Shown: positions 60,718-64,000 of the stretch, piece by piece
Position numbering within the stretch: the stretch's first letter is position 1
Layout: each line of letters begins with the position of its first letter
Assembly (NCBI RefSeq): GCF_000203915.1
Contig: NC_008390.1
Location: 1 to 64,000, forward strand
Source of the DNA: Burkholderia ambifaria AMMD
GTDB taxonomy: Bacteria > Pseudomonadota > Gammaproteobacteria > Burkholderiales > Burkholderiaceae
Reading direction: 5' to 3'
DNA length: 64,000 bases
Program-made: the position numbers and the translations under genes
Notes under the pieces: generated by a model
The model's input: only the letters and a program-made list of their open reading frames with translations
Told to the model about the DNA's origin: nothing
Databases searched by the model: none

Positions 60718-63047
60718 TGCGAGGCTCCCGGCGTGGCGGTCAGCGGCTGTTGCGGCACCGACTGCTGCGGCACGCCTTGCGGCTGCGCGGGCGTCGCCTC
60801 GGGCAGCGGCTGGGCCGGCACCGGCGCGACCTGACGCTGCAACTGCTGGCGACGCATCTTGTCGAGGTCGAACAGGTTCCCGGCGGGCGTACCGCCCTGG
60901 CTCGGACCCAGCGGCATCGGCGGGACGACCGGATCGTCCTTGTCGCGGATCACGTTGTTGTCCGACTTGTACGCGCCGGTCACGCCCTGGATGTAGTCGT
61001 AGCGGTTGGCCGTGACTTCCTGCGCGGTGCTGCGATCGGAGATGATCACCGGGCGCAGGAACACCATCAGGTTGGTCTTCTGGCGCTGCTTCGATTCCGA
61101 ACGGAACAGCTGGCCGATCCACGGGATGTCGCCGAGCAGCGGCACCTTGCTGTTCGACACCTGGTAGTTGTCCTGCATCAAGCCGCCGAGCACGATGATC
61201 TCGCCGTTGTCCGCGAGGATCGTCGACTGGATCGAGCGCTTCGTGAAGGTCGGGCCGGTCTGCGCGTTCGTGGTACCGCTGACGACCGCCGAATCCTCGG
61301 TATAGAGCTGCAGCTTCAGGATCCCGCCGTCGGTGATCTGCGGCTTCACGTGCAGCGTCAGGCCGACGTCGCGGCGGTCGTAGGTATTGAATGCGTTGCT
61401 CGTCGTGCCGCTCGTCAGGTTCGAATACGAGCCGGTCGCGATCGGCACGTTCTGGCCGACGACGATCTTCGCTTCCTCGTTGTCGAGCGTGATCAGGTTC
61501 GGCGTCGACAGCACGTTCGCATCGCTCACGCCCGCGAAATACTGCAGCAGCGCGCCGAGCCCCTGCACGCCGAACATGTTGTGCAGCCAGCCGATGTTGA
61601 GCCCCTGGCTCAGGCCCGCGAGATTGGCGGCCAGCCCGGTGGTGGCGGCCGTGCCGCCGCTGGTCAGGTTGACGATGCTGTTGCCCAGGCCGGTTCCGGC
61701 CGTGGGTGCCAGGTTCGTGCCGCCGAGGAACTGGCCGCTCGCCACCTGCCACTGGATGCCGAGGTTGCCTTGCGTCGTCGAGTTCAGCTCGACGATCAGC
61801 GCCTCGATATAGACCTGCGCACGCCGCGCGTCGAGCTGGTCGATCACCGAGCGGAGGTTCCGGTAGACCGGATCGGACGCGGTGATGATCAGCGAATTGG
61901 TGGCCGCATCGGCCTGGATCATCCCGCCCGGCTGGTTGTCGTCGCTCTTGTCCTTGTCGCCGCCGAGCAGGCCGCCGCTGCCGACGCCACCGCTGCCCGA
62001 CGACCCGCTGCCGTAGGCCGACGACGAAGACGAACCGCCGCCGAGGCCGCCGGACGGCAGCGGCGGGGTGCCGGACGTGCCGGTCGAGAAGTTGCCGCTC
62101 GCCGACGAGCCGCCGCTCTGGTTGAAGCTGTTCGCATCGTTGGACGATGCCGACGAGCCGCTGTCGTTGCCGCCCTTGCCGAGCATCCCGCGCAGCGTCT
62201 TCGCGAGCTTGACCGCATCGGCGTTGCGCAACGGCACGACGTGCATGTTGCCGGGCACGCCGCTCGGCGCGTCGAGCTGCTGCACGATGCGCTTCGCCGC
62301 CGCGAGGCGCGATGCGCTCGATGCGCGCAGCATCAGCGAATTGGTGCGCGGGTCGGCCGTGACCGATACCTTCAGCGTCGCGTCGCTATTGCCGATCGCG
62401 CCGGGGTCGAGCATCTTCTGCAGCTGCGCGGCGAGGTCGATCGCGTTCGCGTTACGCAGCGGTATGACCTGCACCTGCGCCCCCGCGGCGCTGTCGACGC
62501 CTGCGATGATCTGCGCGATGCGGCGCACGTTGTCCGCGTAATCGGTGACGACGATCGTGTTGTTCGCCGGGTAGGCGGTGACCGTGTTGTTCGGCGAGAT
62601 CAGCGGCCGCAGCACCGGCAGCAGGTTGTTCGCCGATTCGTTGTGCAGCTCGAACACCTGCGTGATGACCTGGTCGCCGCGTGCGCGCGGCGCATTGCCG
62701 ATATAGGTCGGCACGCCCTGCAGCTTCGCGTCGGCCTCGGGCACGACCTTCAGCACGCCGTGATCCTGCACGAGCGCGAAGCCCTGCATGCGCAGCGCCG
62801 ACTGCAGCGTCTTCAGTGCCTGGTCTTCCGGCACGGACCGTTCGGATACGAGGTTGAGCTGCCCCTTCACGCGGGGGTCGACGATGATGGTCTTGCCGGT
62901 TGCGGCGCCGATCGCCTTCGCGACCTGGTCGATATCCGCATTCACGAAATTGAGCGTGACCTGAGCGTAGGCGGCTTGCGAGACGATGATGCCGGCGACG
63001 ATCAGGGTCGTGGCGACGCGCCGCATAACGAAGCGATTTCTTGTCAT
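60714..63047 (-). CDS. gspD: Type II secretion secretin GspD
   Basis: 777-residue outer-membrane channel. Signal peptide (RRVATTLIVAGIIVSQAAYA), N0 domain (LNFVNADIDQVAKAIGAAT), N1-N3 repeats, and the secretin domain (VPLLGDIPWIGQLFRSE) are present. The N3 region holds a Ser/Gly-rich insert of about 80 residues. No lipobox. The ATG at 63047 is chosen for a normal signal peptide; 63104 is an alternative. Confidence 0.95.
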   Translation of the reverse strand: MTRNRFVMRRVATTLIVAGIIVSQAAYAQVTLNFVNADIDQVAKAIGAATGKTIIVDPRVKGQLNLVSERSVPEDQALKTLQSALRMQGFALVQDHGVLKVVPEADAKLQGVPTYIGNAPRARGDQVITQVFELHNESANNLLPVLRPLISPNNTVTAYPANNTIVVTDYADNVRRIAQIIAGVDSAAGAQVQVIPLRNANAIDLAAQLQKMLDPGAIGNSDATLKVSVTADPRTNSLMLRASSASRLAAAKRIVQQLDAPSGVPGNMHVVPLRNADAVKLAKTLRGMLGKGGNDSGSSASSNDANSFNQSGGSSASGNFSTGTSGTPPLPSGGLGGGSSSSSAYGSGSSGSGGVGSGGLLGGDKDKSDDNQPGGMIQADAATNSLIITASDPVYRNLRSVIDQLDARRAQVYIEALIVELNSTTQGNLGIQWQVASGQFLGGTNLAPTAGTGLGNSIVNLTSGGTAATTGLAANLAGLSQGLNIGWLHNMFGVQGLGALLQYFAGVSDANVLSTPNLITLDNEEAKIVVGQNVPIATGSYSNLTSGTTSNAFNTYDRRDVGLTLHVKPQITDGGILKLQLYTEDSAVVSGTTNAQTGPTFTKRSIQSTILADNGEIIVLGGLMQDNYQVSNSKVPLLGDIPWIGQLFRSESKQRQKTNLMVFLRPVIISDRSTAQEVTANRYDYIQGVTGAYKSDNNVIRDKDDPVVPPMPLGPSQGGTPAGNLFDLDKMRRQQLQRQVAPVPAQPLPEATPAQPQGVPQQSVPQQPLTATPGASQ

Positions 63048-63416
63048 GGATGAATGGGTCGATGCCGGCTCAGGGCCACTTCCGGCGGTAGTGCTGGGAT
63101 CCAAGTCCTAAAGAGGCGACATTAGCAGTTTTTCATGTCCGAAATATCACATTGAGCTGAGGACTGTCTCACATACGACATGGTTTCGGCATACCGTATG
63201 CAATATGTAAGATTTCGGCCTCCGCCAGGCATTCCGGCCATCGCCGCCGTTTTGGGATGAACCGACACTGAAATGCGGTATAAACGGGCTGCTGTCTTTC
63301 GCTCGTCAATTCGTGACGGACTGCCGGTATGATACGGGCGGCGCGTTTCCATCCGTACGAATAACTGGCACGGGTTTTCCCGATCTTTGCGTCATTCCCT
63401 TTTCGTTTTCCGCACC
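63048..63416. other. Divergent intergenic region gspD / transglycosylase
   Basis: No gene supported. It contains a 13-base palindrome GCATACCGTATGC (63189-63201) in an AT-richer stretch about 145 bases before the gspD start. Promoter boxes are not clear on either strand. Confidence 0.45.
63189..63201. promoter_or_regulatory. Palindromic candidate operator upstream of gspD
   Basis: Perfect inverted repeat GCATAC-C-GTATGC. Its position between divergent genes suggests a regulator site; the regulator is unknown. Confidence 0.4.
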
Positions 63417-63866
63417 ATGAACAGACGGTTCGCTTCGATCGCGTTGATCGCCGCCGGCGTGTGGTTCGCCTGCGGAAACGCTCGCGCGGATTGTTTCGAC
63501 GAGGCCGCCCGGTACCAGAAGGTCAATCCGCTGATTCTGCGCGCGATCGCGTGGCAGGAATCGCGCAACCGGCCCGCCGCGCTGAACAAGAATACGAACG
63601 GCTCGGTCGACTACGGCCTGATGCAGATCAATTCGATCCACCTGCCGACGCTGTCGCGCTACGGCATCGGCCGCGACACGCTGATGGAGCCGTGCAAGAA
63701 CGTCTATATCGCCGCGTGGCATCTGCGTCAGAAAATGAATCGCTACGGCAATACATGGCAGGCCGTCGGCGCCTATCATTCGGAAACGCCGTCGCTGCGC
63801 GACAAGTATGCGCGGCAGATCGCCGCAATCCTGGCGCAGTGGAAGCTGCTGCCGCCCGAGCAGTGA
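63417..63866 (+). CDS. Secreted lytic transglycosylase (IagB-like)
   Basis: 149-residue periplasmic murein-cleaving enzyme. Signal peptide (IALIAAGVWFACGNARA) then the SLT domain with catalytic Glu in AIAWQESRNRPAALN near 54, GLMQINSIHLPTL and AVGAYHSE. Small SLT proteins of this kind open the wall for secretion machines, consistent with its place beside gspD. The ATG at 63417 gives a normal signal peptide. Confidence 0.9.
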   Translation: MNRRFASIALIAAGVWFACGNARADCFDEAARYQKVNPLILRAIAWQESRNRPAALNKNTNGSVDYGLMQINSIHLPTLSRYGIGRDTLMEPCKNVYIAAWHLRQKMNRYGNTWQAVGAYHSETPSLRDKYARQIAAILAQWKLLPPEQ

Positions 63867-64000
63867 CGTCGCGCCGCGCCGCGGGCTGACGCCGGGCCGC
63901 TCGGCCGGTGCGCGTTTGATGCACAATGCGGGCTCACGCTGCGGTTTCGAGCGGCTTCGGGCGATGGCTCCGGGCGACCGGCATCGGGCGACTGGCCCCC

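Overview
The window is a GC-rich beta-proteobacterial chromosome segment. Gene content and protein sequences fit Burkholderia, most likely the B. cepacia complex, chromosome 1. It opens with dnaA-dnaN-gyrB. It also carries a full 16S-23S-5S operon, the fliLMNOPQR export/switch genes, and a complete general secretion (type II) cluster with an inverted gspC. The species call is by family resemblance only.

Layout: 0.2-5.7 kb dnaA, dnaN, gyrB (+). 5.7-11.2 kb is an accessory island of visibly lower GC. It holds a two-gene McrBC-like modification-dependent restriction system (AAA+ McrB-like NTPase plus DUF2357/PD-(D/E)XK nuclease) and a tRNA-3'-end-like remnant at its left edge. 11.3-16.9 kb is an rRNA operon on the minus strand, with tandem promoters and a spacer that contains no tRNA. 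17.0-20.1 kb is a peroxidase/cytochrome b561 pair divergent from an ECF sigma/anti-sigma pair. Both promoters carry the same bipartite motif. 20.1-22.0 kb holds two clusters of DnaA boxes around two unknown minus-strand genes and ends at tRNA-Val(GAC). The first cluster is four regularly built modules and is the best candidate for the replication origin of this chromosome, about 20 kb from dnaA.

22.3-27.7 kb: an ECF41-type sigma factor with its carboxymuconolactone-decarboxylase-like partner, ergothioneine genes egtB-egtD, and two small secreted proteins. 27.9-33.0 kb: a type III restriction-modification operon (mod-res) whose Res nuclease motif looks degenerate. 33.3-39.7 kb: one co-oriented block with a nitrate/sulfonate/taurine-type ABC importer, a two-component system and a trimeric porin. 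39.8-44.3 kb: fliL-fliR. 44.5-46.8 kb: LrgA/LrgB-like membrane genes with a divergent LysR regulator. 46.8-51.4 kb: MarR, an EmrB-type exporter and a TolC/NodT-type outer-membrane lipoprotein.

51.4-63.0 kb: the gsp locus, gspD-E-F and gspG-H-I-J-K-L-M-N on the minus strand with a short gspC on the plus strand between F and G. A small secreted lytic transglycosylase follows. Most of the window is housekeeping or core Burkholderia content. The unusual signals are the candidate origin, the mirror-image ECF promoters, the restriction island, the altered Res nuclease motif and the tRNA-less rRNA spacer.
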